DNA of 64,000 nucleotides from Streptomyces sp. NBC_01439 (GTDB lineage: Bacteria > Actinomycetota > Actinomycetes > Streptomycetales > Streptomycetaceae), in contig NZ_CP109487.1 in assembly GCF_036227605.1 (NCBI RefSeq), positions 6,571,501-6,635,500 on the forward strand, in the 5' to 3' direction. Every line of letters begins with the position of its first letter. Position 1 is the stretch's first letter. The notes beneath the pieces were generated by a model, which worked only from the letters and a program-made list of their open reading frames with translations, did not search any database and had not been told where the DNA came from. A program made the position numbers and the translations under genes. Shown here in pieces: positions 26,277 to 35,338 of the stretch.

Positions 26277-27305
26277 ATGGCACAGGCGTACATGACGGAT
26301 TCGGGGAACGGCGGCTCGGAGTCCGAGCCCTCCGGGACCCGCCTCCGGCGCCGGCTGACCGTACTGCGCAAGGACCCCGGAACCTGGCGGCGGGGCTGGG
26401 TCCTCGCCGGGATCGCCGTACTGATCTCGCTCGTCATGATCTTCCATGCGGAGCTGCCCAACGACGTGGGCAACCTCGGCAGCCTCACCGAGACCTTCCT
26501 GCCCTGGCTGGGTCTGGTCGTCCCGTTCCTGCTGGCCGGGGCCGTCTACCGGAAGTCCGCCACCGCGCTCCTCGCGGTACTGCTGACGGCCGCGGTCTGG
26601 GCGAACCTCTTCGGCGGCCTGATCAGCGACAAGTCCGGCTCCGGCGGCAACCTGGTGGTGGCCACCCACAACGTCGACGCCGACAACGCCGACCCGCGCG
26701 GCACCGCCGATTCGGTCGCCCGGTCCGGGGCCGACGTCCTGGCCCTGACCGAGCTCAAGGGCAGCGCCGTGCCCGTCTACGAGAAGTCCCTCGGGGCCGT
26801 GTACAAGTACCACTCCGTCGAGGGCACCGTCGGCCTGTGGAGCAAGTACCCGATCACCGCGAGTGCGCCCGTCGACATCCGGATGGGCTGGACCAGGGCC
26901 ATGCGCGCCACCGTCACCACCCCCCAGGGGGAGGTCGCCGCCTTCGTCGCCCACCTGCCCTCCGTCCGGGTCAAGCTGAACGCCGGCTTCACCGCCAACC
27001 AGCGCGACGACAGCGCCGGCGCGCTGGGCGCCGCGCTCGCCGCCGAACGGCTGAAGAGGGTCATCCTGCTCGGCGACCTCAACGGAACCATGAACGACCG
27101 CGCCCTGTCCGAGGTCACCTCGCAGATGCGCTCCACCCAGGGCGCGGCCGGCGATGGCTTCGGCTTCAGCTGGCCGGCGGAGTTCCCCATGGCCCGGATC
27201 GACCAGATCATGGTCCGCGGCATCCGGCCGGAGGCCTCCTGGACCCTGCCCCGCACCGGCAGCGACCACCTTCCCGTCGCGGCCCGGGTCACCGTGAAGC
27301 CCTGA
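26277..27305 (+). CDS. Membrane-anchored endonuclease/exonuclease/phosphatase-family protein
   Basis: 342-residue protein. Three hydrophobic helices in the first ~125 residues (VLAGIAVLISLVMIF, FLPWLGLVVPFLLAG, ALLAVLLTAAVWANLFG) are followed by an EEP catalytic domain outside or beneath the membrane. Catalytic residues can be followed: Asn in THNVDADN, Glu in LALTELKG, Asp/Asn in LLGDLNGTMND, and the terminal SDHLPV histidine. Family members cleave phosphodiesters in nucleic acids or lipids; the substrate is unknown. It converges on nadE across a strong terminator. Confidence 0.9.
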   Translation: MAQAYMTDSGNGGSESEPSGTRLRRRLTVLRKDPGTWRRGWVLAGIAVLISLVMIFHAELPNDVGNLGSLTETFLPWLGLVVPFLLAGAVYRKSATALLAVLLTAAVWANLFGGLISDKSGSGGNLVVATHNVDADNADPRGTADSVARSGADVLALTELKGSAVPVYEKSLGAVYKYHSVEGTVGLWSKYPITASAPVDIRMGWTRAMRATVTTPQGEVAAFVAHLPSVRVKLNAGFTANQRDDSAGALGAALAAERLKRVILLGDLNGTMNDRALSEVTSQMRSTQGAAGDGFGFSWPAEFPMARIDQIMVRGIRPEASWTLPRTGSDHLPVAARVTVKP

Positions 27306-27323
27306 CGGACGCGGTCGGGCGAA

Positions 27324-27359
27324 GGCCCCGGTCGCTCTCCTCGGAGAGCGACCGGGGCC
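27324..27359. terminator. Strong bidirectional terminator
   Basis: Seventeen-base perfect arms (27324-27340 and 27343-27359) separated by TC, between the EEP and nadE stops. Confidence 0.88.
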
Positions 27360-27411
27360 GCGCCGTGTCCGCCGGGGGCGTCCCCGCGCGTTCGGGGGCG
27401 TCCCGTGGCGG

Positions 27412-29166
27412 CTACGCCCGCTCGCGCCAGCCGTTCGTGATGGGCAGCCGGCGGTCCTTGCCGAAGCCCTTCGCGGAGATCTTCGTGCCCGGCGGGTACT
27501 GGCGGCGCTTGTACTCCGCCGTGTCCACCATCCGCAGGGTCTTGGCCACCAGCTCCGGATCGAAGCCGGCCGCCACGATCGCGTCCAGGCCCTGGTCGCG
27601 GTCCACGTACATGGCCAGGACCGCGTCGAGCACCGGGTAGTCGGGCAGCGAGTCCGTGTCCACCTGGCCCGGGCGCAGTTCGGCGCTCGGCGGCTTCACG
27701 ATCGAGTTCTCCGGGATCGGCGGGACCTCACCGCGCTCGGCGGCGGCCCGGTTGCGGTATTCCGCGAGCCGGAAGACGTCCGACTTGTAGACGTCCTTGA
27801 TCGGGCCGTACGCGCCCACCGAATCGCCGTACAGGGTGGAGTAGCCGACGGCCAGCTCCGACTTGTTGCCCGGGGCCAGCACGATGTGGCCCTCCTGGTT
27901 GGACAGGGCCATCAGCAGGGTGCCGCGCAGTCGGGACTGGAGGTTCTCCTCGGCCAGGCCGGTCAGGCCCAACGAGCCCATGTAGGCGTCGAACATCGGC
28001 TCGATGGGGACGGTCCGGAAGTTCAGCCCGGTGCGCTCGGCCAGGTCGGCCGCGTCGCTGCGGGAGTGGTCCGAGGAGTACTTCGAGGGCATCGAGACGC
28101 CGTGGACGTTCTGCGCGCCGATCGCGTCGCAGGCGATCGCGGCGACGAGCGCGGAGTCGATGCCGCCGGAGAGCCCGATCAGGACGGAGCGGAACCCGTT
28201 CTTCTTGACGTAGGCGCGCAGTCCCACGACCAGTGCGTCGTAGACCTCCTCGTCGTCGTCGAGCCGGTCGGCGTAACCGCCGGTGACCACCGGCTCGTAC
28301 GGCTCCACGGGCTCCTCGGAGAGGATCACGCGCTCGATGCGCAGCCCGTCGTCCACGACGCCCTCGGGTGCGTCGGGGCGGGCGGCCGGCAGGTCGAGGT
28401 CGACCAGGACGCAGCCCTCGGAGAACTGCGGGGCGCGGGCGATGACCTGTCCGTCGGCGTCGACGACGATCGAGTCGCCGTCGAAGACCAGCTCGTCCTG
28501 GCCGCCGATCATCGCCAGGTAGGCGAGGGTGCAGCCGGCCTCCTGGGCCCGCTTCTGGACCAGTTCGAGCCGCAGGTCGTCCTTGTTGCGCTCGTACGGG
28601 GACGCGTTCACGGAGATCAGCAGCCCGGCCCCGGCGGAGCGGGTGGCCGGGACCCGGCCGCCCTCCTGCCAGAGGTCTTCGCAGATGGCCAGGGCCACGT
28701 CGATCCCGCCCACCCGGATCACCGGCTGCGTGTCGCCCGGCACGAAGTACCGGAACTCGTCGAACACGCCGTAGTTGGGGAGGTGGTGCTTGGCGAAGCC
28801 CAGGACGACCTGCCCGCGGTGCAGCACGGCGGCCGCGTTCTCGGGGGAGCCCGCCGGGCGGCCCAGGCGGGGCACGGCCCGCTCGGTGCGGTCGAGGTAG
28901 CCGACGACGACCGGCAGCTCGCCGAGGCCTTCGGCGGCCAGCCGCTCCGCGAGCTCGCGCAGCGCGGTACGGGAGGCCTCCACGAAGGAACCGCGCAGGG
29001 CGAGGTCCTCGACGGGGTACCCGGTCAGCATCATCTCCGGGAACGCCACCAGGTGGGCGCCCTGCTCGGCGGAGTGCCGGGTCCAGTGGACGACCGAGTC
29101 GGCGTTGGCGGCGATGTCGCCGACGTGCGAGTCGATCTGATTCAGAGCGAGTCGAAGTTGAGGCAC
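27412..29166 (-). CDS. nadE: Glutamine-dependent NAD+ synthetase
   Basis: 584-residue two-domain enzyme, the last step in NAD synthesis: it amidates deamido-NAD with ammonia released from glutamine. The N-terminal nitrilase-type glutaminase shows the Glu-Lys-Cys triad in FPEMMLTGYP, KHHLPNYGV and ALAICEDLW. The C-terminal synthetase shows the PP-loop LSGGIDSALVAAIA near residue 330. The start is GTG at 29166, directly giving PQLRLALNQIDSHVGD, the expected first strand. It appears to be a single-gene unit. Confidence 0.97.
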   Translation of the reverse strand: MPQLRLALNQIDSHVGDIAANADSVVHWTRHSAEQGAHLVAFPEMMLTGYPVEDLALRGSFVEASRTALRELAERLAAEGLGELPVVVGYLDRTERAVPRLGRPAGSPENAAAVLHRGQVVLGFAKHHLPNYGVFDEFRYFVPGDTQPVIRVGGIDVALAICEDLWQEGGRVPATRSAGAGLLISVNASPYERNKDDLRLELVQKRAQEAGCTLAYLAMIGGQDELVFDGDSIVVDADGQVIARAPQFSEGCVLVDLDLPAARPDAPEGVVDDGLRIERVILSEEPVEPYEPVVTGGYADRLDDDEEVYDALVVGLRAYVKKNGFRSVLIGLSGGIDSALVAAIACDAIGAQNVHGVSMPSKYSSDHSRSDAADLAERTGLNFRTVPIEPMFDAYMGSLGLTGLAEENLQSRLRGTLLMALSNQEGHIVLAPGNKSELAVGYSTLYGDSVGAYGPIKDVYKSDVFRLAEYRNRAAAERGEVPPIPENSIVKPPSAELRPGQVDTDSLPDYPVLDAVLAMYVDRDQGLDAIVAAGFDPELVAKTLRMVDTAEYKRRQYPPGTKISAKGFGKDRRLPITNGWRERA

Positions 29167-29237
29167 GGGGCCCAGTGTAATCGTCTTTCTGACGCGATGT
29201 CCTGGGCCCCGTCTGTTTCCCGTCCGGTGACGTTCCG

Positions 29238-30638
29238 TCAGCGGATCGGGCCCGCGTACTTCACGTTGTCGAGCATGACCCCGGGGGAGATGTCCGCGGT
29301 GATGCTCTTGGTGCCCTTGGGGACCTCGAAGGCCAGGATCCCGCTGGCGGTTTCGCCCGGCAGGATCGAGCCCCTGATCATCTTCGGCACGTTGCCGGAG
29401 TCGTAGGCCATCTCGGCGGCCATGCCCTGGTCGTCGCGGACGTTGGGCACGGCGTAGATCACTTCGTGCGGTGAGGACGAACCGTTGGTGATGGTGACGG
29501 TGAGCTGGACCGCGTTCTTGATCCTCTCGCGGGAGTACTCGCCCTTCGCCTCGTACTTCGTCGGGGTCGAGAGGCTCACCTTGATGCCGTTCGGGTAGGT
29601 GAAGGTCTCGCCGAACGGCAGCGCGCTGGTCAGGCCGGGCACCTGGGTGGGTGACGGGGACTTGGAGGGCCAGGGCTCACTGCTGGGGTAGTCGCCGTCC
29701 GGCCCCCACTCCTCCTCGATCTGCCGGTCGATGTGGTGGTCGGCCCGGTCGACGACGAGTGCCGTGAGGAAGAAGCCGCCGACCGAGGCGAACAGGCCGA
29801 GCGCCGCGAGGACGGTGCCGACGACGGCCATCGACTTCCTCGGGGCGCCCTTGTTGGCGCGGACGATACCGCCGATGCCGAGGCCCGCGCCGACGGCGGC
29901 GAGCAGGGTGCCGAGCCAGAAGAGGAACGGGATGATGCCGAAGAAGAGGCCGAAGCCGCCGGTGATGACGGCGGCGACCGCCAGGCCGTTGTTGTTCGGG
30001 GCGGCCTGGGGGTATCCGGGGTATCCGGCATACCCCGGGTATCCCGGGTGCGTGGTTCCGGGGAAGCCCGGGGTGGGCTCGCCCCACGTGTGGCCAGGTG
30101 CGCCGGGTGCGGCAGGTGTGCCGAAGGCGGCCGCCGGGGCGGGAGCGGGAGCGGGCGGCGACGGCGGGGCGAACGACGACGGGGCGGGAGCCGGCTCCGG
30201 GGCGGCTGCGGCGGGCGCCTCGGGTGCCCGGGCCGCCTCTGGAGCCTCAGGAGTTGCCGGGGTCTTCTCCGGCGAGGGCGTCTGCGCCGGAGCCTCGGGG
30301 GTTGCCGGGGCGGTCGGGGTCTTGTCCAGTGAGAGCGGCTGCGCGGGTGTTTCGAGGGTCGCCGGGGTCTCGTCCCGTGAGAGTTGCTCCGTGGGTGCCT
30401 CGGAGGTTTCCGGTGCCTCGGGTGTTGCCGGGGCGGTCGGGGTCTTGTCGAGCGAGAGCGGCTCGGTGGGTGCCTCGGAGGTTTCCGGTGCCTCGGGGGT
30501 TGCCGGGGCGGCCAGGGTCTTGTCGAGCGAGAGCGGCTGCGCGGGTGCCGGTATGGATTCCGTCTCGGGTGTCGGGCTGCCCGCCGGCTCGGTCGGCGGA
30601 CCGACGGGAGTGCTGGGCGGGTTCGGCGGGGTGCTCAT
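29238..30638 (-). CDS. Proline-rich membrane protein with DUF4190/DUF4352-like parts
   Basis: 466 residues. The first ~210 are disordered and Pro/Ala/Thr-rich, with near-identical blocks starting PLSLDKT or QLSRDET, followed by a Pro/Gly/Tyr stretch (PGYPGYAGYPGYP). Two hydrophobic helices (about 215-285) have a DUF4190 look, with PRKSMAVVGTVLAALG between them. The outer part (about 340-466) resembles the DUF4352/telokin-like Ig fold (VQLTVTITNGSSSPHEV). This is a common Streptomyces envelope-protein layout, cytoplasmic tail to extracellular domain. The role is unknown. A 75-base repeat lies in the tail. Confidence 0.83.
   Translation of the reverse strand: MSTPPNPPSTPVGPPTEPAGSPTPETESIPAPAQPLSLDKTLAAPATPEAPETSEAPTEPLSLDKTPTAPATPEAPETSEAPTEQLSRDETPATLETPAQPLSLDKTPTAPATPEAPAQTPSPEKTPATPEAPEAARAPEAPAAAAPEPAPAPSSFAPPSPPAPAPAPAAAFGTPAAPGAPGHTWGEPTPGFPGTTHPGYPGYAGYPGYPQAAPNNNGLAVAAVITGGFGLFFGIIPFLFWLGTLLAAVGAGLGIGGIVRANKGAPRKSMAVVGTVLAALGLFASVGGFFLTALVVDRADHHIDRQIEEEWGPDGDYPSSEPWPSKSPSPTQVPGLTSALPFGETFTYPNGIKVSLSTPTKYEAKGEYSRERIKNAVQLTVTITNGSSSPHEVIYAVPNVRDDQGMAAEMAYDSGNVPKMIRGSILPGETASGILAFEVPKGTKSITADISPGVMLDNVKYAGPIR
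30394..30543 (-). repeat. 75-base tandem duplication in the proline-rich gene
   Basis: Two adjacent 75-base units (about 30394-30468 and 30469-30543) are nearly identical and encode 25-residue blocks around SLDKT, APATPEAPET and SEAPTE; a diverged shorter copy continues to about 30330. The unit is a multiple of three, so copy changes keep the frame. Confidence 0.8.
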
Positions 30639-30741
30639 ACCGGCGGGGGCGTCCTTTTGTCGCGGCAGTCGTGATCACCGCAAGGGTGTCATGTTCGCGC
30701 CCGGGGCCGCCCCGAATTCCTGCCCGCGTGCCCGCTTCCCC

Positions 30742-30777
30742 GCCCCGCCCGGCCCGGGACCGGGGGTCGGGCGGGGC
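30742..30777. terminator. GC-rich hairpin downstream of the multicopper oxidase gene
   Basis: GCCCCGCCCG (30742-30751) pairs with CGGGCGGGGC (30768-30777), with a loop that also contains a CCCGGG palindrome, 11 bases beyond the oxidase stop on the minus strand. Confidence 0.6.
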
Positions 30778-30787
30778 CGGCCGTGAT

Positions 30788-32410
30788 CTACAGCTGGTAG
30801 CCGAGCACCGTCATCATCCCGGACTCCGAGTGGTAGACGTTGTGGCAGTGCGTCATCCACAACCCGGGGTTGTCCGCGTCGAAGTCCACCGTCAGCCTGC
30901 GCCCCGGCAGGAGGATCGCGGTGTCCTTGCGCGCCCCGCCCTCTTGCCCGCCCAGCGCGAAGGTGTGCCCGTGCAGGTGGACCGGGTGCCACATGGGCGT
31001 CGCGTTGGCGAACTCCAGCCGGACCCGCTCGCCCGCCCTCACCGGGTGCCGCTGGTCGGGCGTGTACGGCTTGCCGTCGAAGGCCCAGTTGTAGTTGGTC
31101 ATGCTGCCGGTCAGTCGGAGCTGCACCGTACGGTCCGGGTCGCGCGGGGCCAGCGCGACCGATTCGGCAGCCCTGAGCGCGTCCGCCATCAGCGGCGGCG
31201 CGTCCAGTTCGGCCGGCCGGGTCGCGGCCGTCGGCGCCGTTCCCGACCCGGTGCGCAGCACGGCGAGCGCCGAACCCTCCTTGCCCTCGGCGAGTGCGGT
31301 GAGGGGGAACACCCCGTCCTTGGCCGTGACCAGGACGTCGTACCGCTCGCCCATGCCCAGCAGCAGTGATCCCGTCCTCGTCTGCTCCACCGGGTAGCCG
31401 TCGGTGTGGGTGACCGTCAGTTCGTGGTCGCCGAGGGCGATCCGGAAGGCGGTGTCCCCGCCGGCGTTGATGATCCGCAGCCGGATCCGGTCGCCGGGTT
31501 CGGCCGTGAGGACCGAAGGGTCGTCCGCCACCCGCCCGTTGATCAGGTAGTACGCGTAGACGACGTCGCCCGCGTCCCCGCCGAGGTAGTCGCTGTGGCC
31601 GCCCATGGCGACGTAGGAGCGCTTCTTGGCGCCGCCGGAGGAGAGGGAGGGCGAGGGGGAGGCGCTCCGGCCGCGGGCCGCGTGGGCTCCGCCGTTGCCG
31701 TTCATGCCCTTGCGGAGCTCGGCGAGGACGGCGTCCGGAGTGGCTCCGTCCACCCCGTCGATCCAGTCGTCCAGGACCACCACCCACTCCTTGTCGTAGG
31801 AGAGGGGCTCCTTGGGGTCCTCGATGATCAGCGGGCCGTACAGGCCGCGGTCCTGCTGGACCCCGGTGTGCGGGTGGAACCAGTACGTGCCCGGGTTCGG
31901 GACGGCGAACCTGTACGGGAAGGACGCGCCCGGGGCGATGTCCCGCTGGGTCAGCCCCGGGACCCCGTCCATGTCGTTGCGCAGGGTGAGGCCGTGCCAG
32001 TGCAGGGAAGTGGCCTCGGGGAGGTTGTTGGCCAGCGTGAGGGCGAGCGTGCCGCCCGCGGTGGCCCGGACCTCCTGGCCCGGCACCCTGTCCCCGTACG
32101 CCCAGGAGCGGACGGTGATGCCGGCGCCGAGGTCGAGCGGGGTGGCGGTGGCGGTCACCTTGACCTCGGTGAGCGGGCCGGTGGCCTTGCGGGCGGCCTC
32201 GGCGGCCTGCACTTCGGGTCCGGCCGGGTCCACGTACCCCTCGGGCACGTTCCCGGCGGAGCCGCCGTGGTTCATTGAGCCGTGGCCGGAGCCGGCGGAG
32301 CCCCCGGAGCCGGCTGCTCCGGGGGAACCGGAGCAGGCGGTGAGCAGACCGGTGCCGAGGACGGCCGCGGATGCGCCGAGCACGGTGCGACGGGTGGGAA
32401 GAGAGCGCAT
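30788..32410 (-). CDS. Multicopper oxidase, exported lipoprotein
   Basis: 540-residue three-cupredoxin-domain oxidase. The start MRSLPTRRTVLGASAAVLG is a Tat signal that also ends in a lipobox (LLTACSG), so export folded and lipid-anchored is likely. Copper ligands are all visible: HWHG, HPHTG, HPVHLHGHTF and HCHNVYHSESGM (type 1, 2 and 3 centres). The linker after the signal is Gly/Ser-rich. Possible jobs are copper or iron oxidation or laccase activity; the nearby DUF6153, DUF305 and DUF3105 genes favour copper handling. The preceding DUF6153 gene is on the same strand 92 bases upstream. Confidence 0.94.
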   Translation of the reverse strand: MRSLPTRRTVLGASAAVLGTGLLTACSGSPGAAGSGGSAGSGHGSMNHGGSAGNVPEGYVDPAGPEVQAAEAARKATGPLTEVKVTATATPLDLGAGITVRSWAYGDRVPGQEVRATAGGTLALTLANNLPEATSLHWHGLTLRNDMDGVPGLTQRDIAPGASFPYRFAVPNPGTYWFHPHTGVQQDRGLYGPLIIEDPKEPLSYDKEWVVVLDDWIDGVDGATPDAVLAELRKGMNGNGGAHAARGRSASPSPSLSSGGAKKRSYVAMGGHSDYLGGDAGDVVYAYYLINGRVADDPSVLTAEPGDRIRLRIINAGGDTAFRIALGDHELTVTHTDGYPVEQTRTGSLLLGMGERYDVLVTAKDGVFPLTALAEGKEGSALAVLRTGSGTAPTAATRPAELDAPPLMADALRAAESVALAPRDPDRTVQLRLTGSMTNYNWAFDGKPYTPDQRHPVRAGERVRLEFANATPMWHPVHLHGHTFALGGQEGGARKDTAILLPGRRLTVDFDADNPGLWMTHCHNVYHSESGMMTVLGYQL

Positions 32411-32502
32411 GGGAGCACCTCATGGGTGTGGTGTTACGGATGCATGGGCACGGATCGGCGCCGCCCCGGGCATGCGCGGGCATGCGGGGCGGCGGCGTCG
32501 GC

Positions 32503-32961
32503 CTACACCCGCAGGACCGCCAGCCGGGTGAGGAGCTCGCGGGGCGAGGGCGGGTCCGGACCACTGCCGGACCGGACCGGTATGCGGGCCGCGCCCCCGA
32601 GCGGCGCGGCGCGTCGGGATCCGGTCCGACCGGTGCCGATGAGCAGTACGACGAGCCCCGCGAGCACGGCGAGGCAGACCGACGTCGGGTCCATCTCGGT
32701 CGCGGGCACCGCGTGCCCCCACCAGGGGGTGGTGGGGGAGGGCGCGTCGGCGGCCGCCGGTGCCGAGGTGTGGCGCGCGCCACCCGACCCGACCGGGACG
32801 GGCTGCCCCGCCGAGGCAACGGAGTGGGCCGCAGACACGTCTTGCACGGCGTGGGACTCAGTCGGATGGCCCAGGGTGTGCATCGTGACGATGCCCAGCA
32901 GTAGCGCGGCGAGCAGCAGCAACCGGTCCCCCGGGGCGGCTCGCTGAGCGCTGCGCGTCAT
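32503..32961 (-). CDS. DUF6153-type small membrane protein
   Basis: 152 residues with an N-terminal helix containing the characteristic MHTLGHPTESH motif (about 30-40), a Pro/Ala/Gly-rich middle and a second hydrophobic helix near 95-112. Histidines beside the first helix suggest metal contact. This family often accompanies copper oxidases or DUF305 proteins in Streptomyces. ATG 32961 was used; the frame is open far upstream but only by overlapping the opposite-strand gene. It likely shares a transcript with the oxidase. Confidence 0.8.
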   Translation of the reverse strand: MTRSAQRAAPGDRLLLLAALLLGIVTMHTLGHPTESHAVQDVSAAHSVASAGQPVPVGSGGARHTSAPAAADAPSPTTPWWGHAVPATEMDPTSVCLAVLAGLVVLLIGTGRTGSRRAAPLGGAARIPVRSGSGPDPPSPRELLTRLAVLRV

Positions 32962-33033
32962 GCCGGGAACCCTACCGGGGGTGGGTATCCGATCGGAGGA
33001 CCGACCCCGCGTCTGCTTAGGATTAGTCACACT

Positions 33034-33735
33034 ATGTCCCCACATGGGCTCTCGCCGCGGAGCGCGTGGCCGGTCGCCACGCTGATCGGTCTTGCCGCGG
33101 CCGCCTACACCGCGTGGGTGCTCGAAGTCGTCCTCTCCACGGGCCTCAACCCCATCGAGACGTACGTCAGCGAACTCGCCGCCCAGGACCAGCCGCTCGG
33201 CGGCCTCTTCCGGGCCACCGACTTCACCGCCGGGCTGCTCGCCTTCTCCGGGGGGCTCCTGGCCCTCTTCCGGCTGCTGAAGTACGCGGAGTCCCGCCGC
33301 GCCTGGGCGGTCATCGGATGGGCCGGGGTCGCCCTCTTCGGCGCGGCCACCGCCGCCGACGCCTGGTTGCCGCTGAGCTGCCAGCCCACCGTGGACCCCG
33401 AATGCGCCGCCCTGGAGACCGCCGGACTGGTCCCCGCGACCCACCAGGCCCACGCCGTCAGCAGCAGCCTCGCCATGACCGGGGCCCTGGTCGGCCTGGT
33501 GGCCCTCACCGTTGCCGCCCGCCGCTACCGCTGGTTCGCCCCGCTCGCCCGCTACGGCCCCGCCCTCGTCGCCCTCGAACTGCTGGCCACCGTCTGGACC
33601 CTGTCCGCGATCGCCCTGTTCACGGCCGGGCGCGGGACCTGGGCCCTTGGCGCCGGTCAGCGGCTCCAGGTGCTCCTCGTCGCGCTCTGGCTGGGCCTGC
33701 TCGCCCACTCCGTCCACAAGGAAGGCCGTACGTGA
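33034..33735 (+). CDS. DUF998 membrane protein
   Basis: 233 residues with six to seven hydrophobic helices. The DUF998 look comes from YVSELAAQDQPLG after the first helix and the LPLSCQPTVDPECAALE loop, whose two cysteines are likely extracytoplasmic. Function unknown. The stop overlaps the start of the alpha/beta hydrolase by GTGA (33732-33735). A TTAGGATTAG sequence lies 17 bases upstream of the ATG, but it does not form a DtxR box. Confidence 0.85.
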   Translation: MSPHGLSPRSAWPVATLIGLAAAAYTAWVLEVVLSTGLNPIETYVSELAAQDQPLGGLFRATDFTAGLLAFSGGLLALFRLLKYAESRRAWAVIGWAGVALFGAATAADAWLPLSCQPTVDPECAALETAGLVPATHQAHAVSSSLAMTGALVGLVALTVAARRYRWFAPLARYGPALVALELLATVWTLSAIALFTAGRGTWALGAGQRLQVLLVALWLGLLAHSVHKEGRT

Positions 33736-34658
33736 GCGCCACCGGCCGGTTCGTCCGCATCGACCGCGTCGAAGGGGTCGGCGGGGGCAACGGCGCCCAC
33801 CGCGTCGACGGGGTTCCGCTGCACGTCGTCGTCGAAGGCCGGGGGCCCGTGTGCGTCCTCAGTGCCGGGCTCGCCATGGCCTGGTTCGACTGGGACCCGG
33901 TCGTCGCACCGCTCGTCGCCGCGGGCCGCACCGTCGTCCGCTTCGACCGCCCCGGACACGGCCTCAGCGGCCCCGCCACCGAGCCGCCCACCACCGCCGG
34001 GGAGGCCCACCGCATCGCCGGGCTGCTGGACGCGCTGGGGCTCGGCGCCCGCGCGGCCGGGCCCGTCACCGTCGTCGGGCACTCCATCGCCGCCTTCCAC
34101 GCCGAAGCCTTCGCCCGCCTGTACCCGGAGCGCACCGCCGGGCTCGTCCTGGTCGACGGCAGCACCGAGGAGGCCCCGCACGCGGCCCTGCCCGTCGCAC
34201 TGCGCACCGGGGCCGCCCGGTCGCTCGGCCGGGCCGTGACCGCCGCCGGACTGCCGGCCGCGCTGGGACCGCTGCTCCGCCGCGTCACCGTACGGGCCTC
34301 CCGCACCGGCGGCTCCGACCCGGCCGCACGGGACCTCGTACGCCGCTGCTACCGCACCGGCCGGGTCTGGCGCGGCGCCCTGTTGGAGAACTCCCGCTAC
34401 CTGGACATGGCCGCCGAGCTGCAGGTCCTGCGGGGCACGCACCCGCTGGCCGCCCCCACCACCGTCCTGGCCGGTCACGACGGCTCGGCCGGACGCTCGG
34501 CCCTGCGCTGGCTGTCCCGGCAGGCGGACCTCGCCGACCTGCTCGGCGCCCGCTTCGAGGTCGCCGAACCCGCCGGCCACCTGGTCATGCTGGACCGCCC
34601 GGGCCAGGTGGCCCGGGCGGTCCTGGCAACGGCCGGGCAGGATCAGACCCGCGCGTAG
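33732..34658 (+). CDS. Alpha/beta hydrolase
   Basis: 308-residue alpha/beta hydrolase. The nucleophile elbow is GHSIAAFHAE (serine near residue 117), the oxyanion region is in LSAGLAMAWFDWDPV, and the terminal histidine is in EPAGHLVMLDRPG. The GTG at 33732 overlaps the DUF998 stop by 4 bases, indicating translational coupling; the two proteins may act together at the membrane. The 3' end overlaps the convergent CBS gene by 16 bases (34643-34658), which is unusual. Confidence 0.88.
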   Translation: MSATGRFVRIDRVEGVGGGNGAHRVDGVPLHVVVEGRGPVCVLSAGLAMAWFDWDPVVAPLVAAGRTVVRFDRPGHGLSGPATEPPTTAGEAHRIAGLLDALGLGARAAGPVTVVGHSIAAFHAEAFARLYPERTAGLVLVDGSTEEAPHAALPVALRTGAARSLGRAVTAAGLPAALGPLLRRVTVRASRTGGSDPAARDLVRRCYRTGRVWRGALLENSRYLDMAAELQVLRGTHPLAAPTTVLAGHDGSAGRSALRWLSRQADLADLLGARFEVAEPAGHLVMLDRPGQVARAVLATAGQDQTRA

Positions 34659-35062
34659 ACCTTCTCCACGAAGGTGGCCATCTGGTCGTCGGAGAGGTGC
34701 TGGGCGAGGTCGGCCTCGCTGATCATGCCCACCAGCTTCTTGTTCCGGATCACGGGCAGCCGGCGGATCTGGTGGCTCTGCATCTCCTCCAGCACGTCAC
34801 CGACGTCCGCGCCCGCGTCGATCCAGCGCGGGGTGCCCCGGGCCATGTCGCCGCAGGTGACCTTCGCCGGGTCGTGGCCCTTCGCCACACAGTTCACGAC
34901 GATGTCGCGGTCGGTGATGATGCCGCACAGCCGCTCCTCGGCGTCGCTGATGGGCAGGGCACCCACATTGAGCCGGGCCATCAGCTGGGCGGCCCGGTCG
35001 AGGGTCTCGGTGGCGGGAATCCACTGGGCCCCGGGGTGCATGATGTCTGCGGCAGTGGTCAT
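34643..35062 (-). CDS. Two-CBS-domain protein
   Basis: 139 residues consisting of two CBS domains (about 5-60 and 70-128), seen in [30 protein letters not shown] and [20 protein letters not shown]. Such proteins bind adenine nucleotides and regulate partners. ATG 35062 is supported by AGGAGG 7 bases upstream. The frame continues through the minisatellite at 35152-35280 as a VDRR repeat, but that extension is rejected because the ribosome site and family start agree on 35062. Its 3' end overlaps the alpha/beta hydrolase gene. Confidence 0.92.
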   Translation of the reverse strand: MTTAADIMHPGAQWIPATETLDRAAQLMARLNVGALPISDAEERLCGIITDRDIVVNCVAKGHDPAKVTCGDMARGTPRWIDAGADVGDVLEEMQSHQIRRLPVIRNKKLVGMISEADLAQHLSDDQMATFVEKVYARV

Positions 35063-35151
35063 CGCTGAACCTCCTGAGCACGCCGTTCGACACCGGGCGC
35101 GGGCGCGTCCGGTGCGGCGGTCTCCCACGGGCCGGTACGGGTCCCACAAGC

Positions 35152-35280
35152 GGTCCACACGGCGGTCCACACGGCGGTCCACACGGCGGTCCACACGGCG
35201 GTCCACACGGCGGTCCACACGGCGGTCCACACGGCGGTTCACACGGTGGTCCACAGGGCCGTCCCACCGCCGTCCACACG
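35152..35280. repeat. 12-base minisatellite upstream of the CBS gene
   Basis: Seven perfect head-to-tail copies of GGTCCACACGGC (35152-35235) are followed by degraded copies (GGTTCACACGGT, GGTCCACAGGGC and a partial) to about 35280. It lies 90 bases upstream of the CBS start and 59 bases past the end of the DUF305 gene, so it is probably non-coding leader or promoter DNA. The length divisible by three creates spurious open frames on both strands. Confidence 0.93.
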
Positions 35281-35338
35281 GTGGAGCACGCCCGTACGGG
35301 TGAGAGGGCGCCTCTCACCACGGTACGGGCGTGTCCCG

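Noticed and set aside
33013..33033. TTAGG/TTAG sequence upstream of DUF998 as an iron box
   Set aside because: Only one half site agrees with the DtxR/DmdR consensus, with no palindrome partner; likely promoter AT content.
35063..35254. Extended CBS gene reading through the minisatellite (VDRR repeats)
   Set aside because: The start at 35062 has an AGGAGG site at proper spacing and fits CBS proteins. The open repeat follows from the unit length being a multiple of three.
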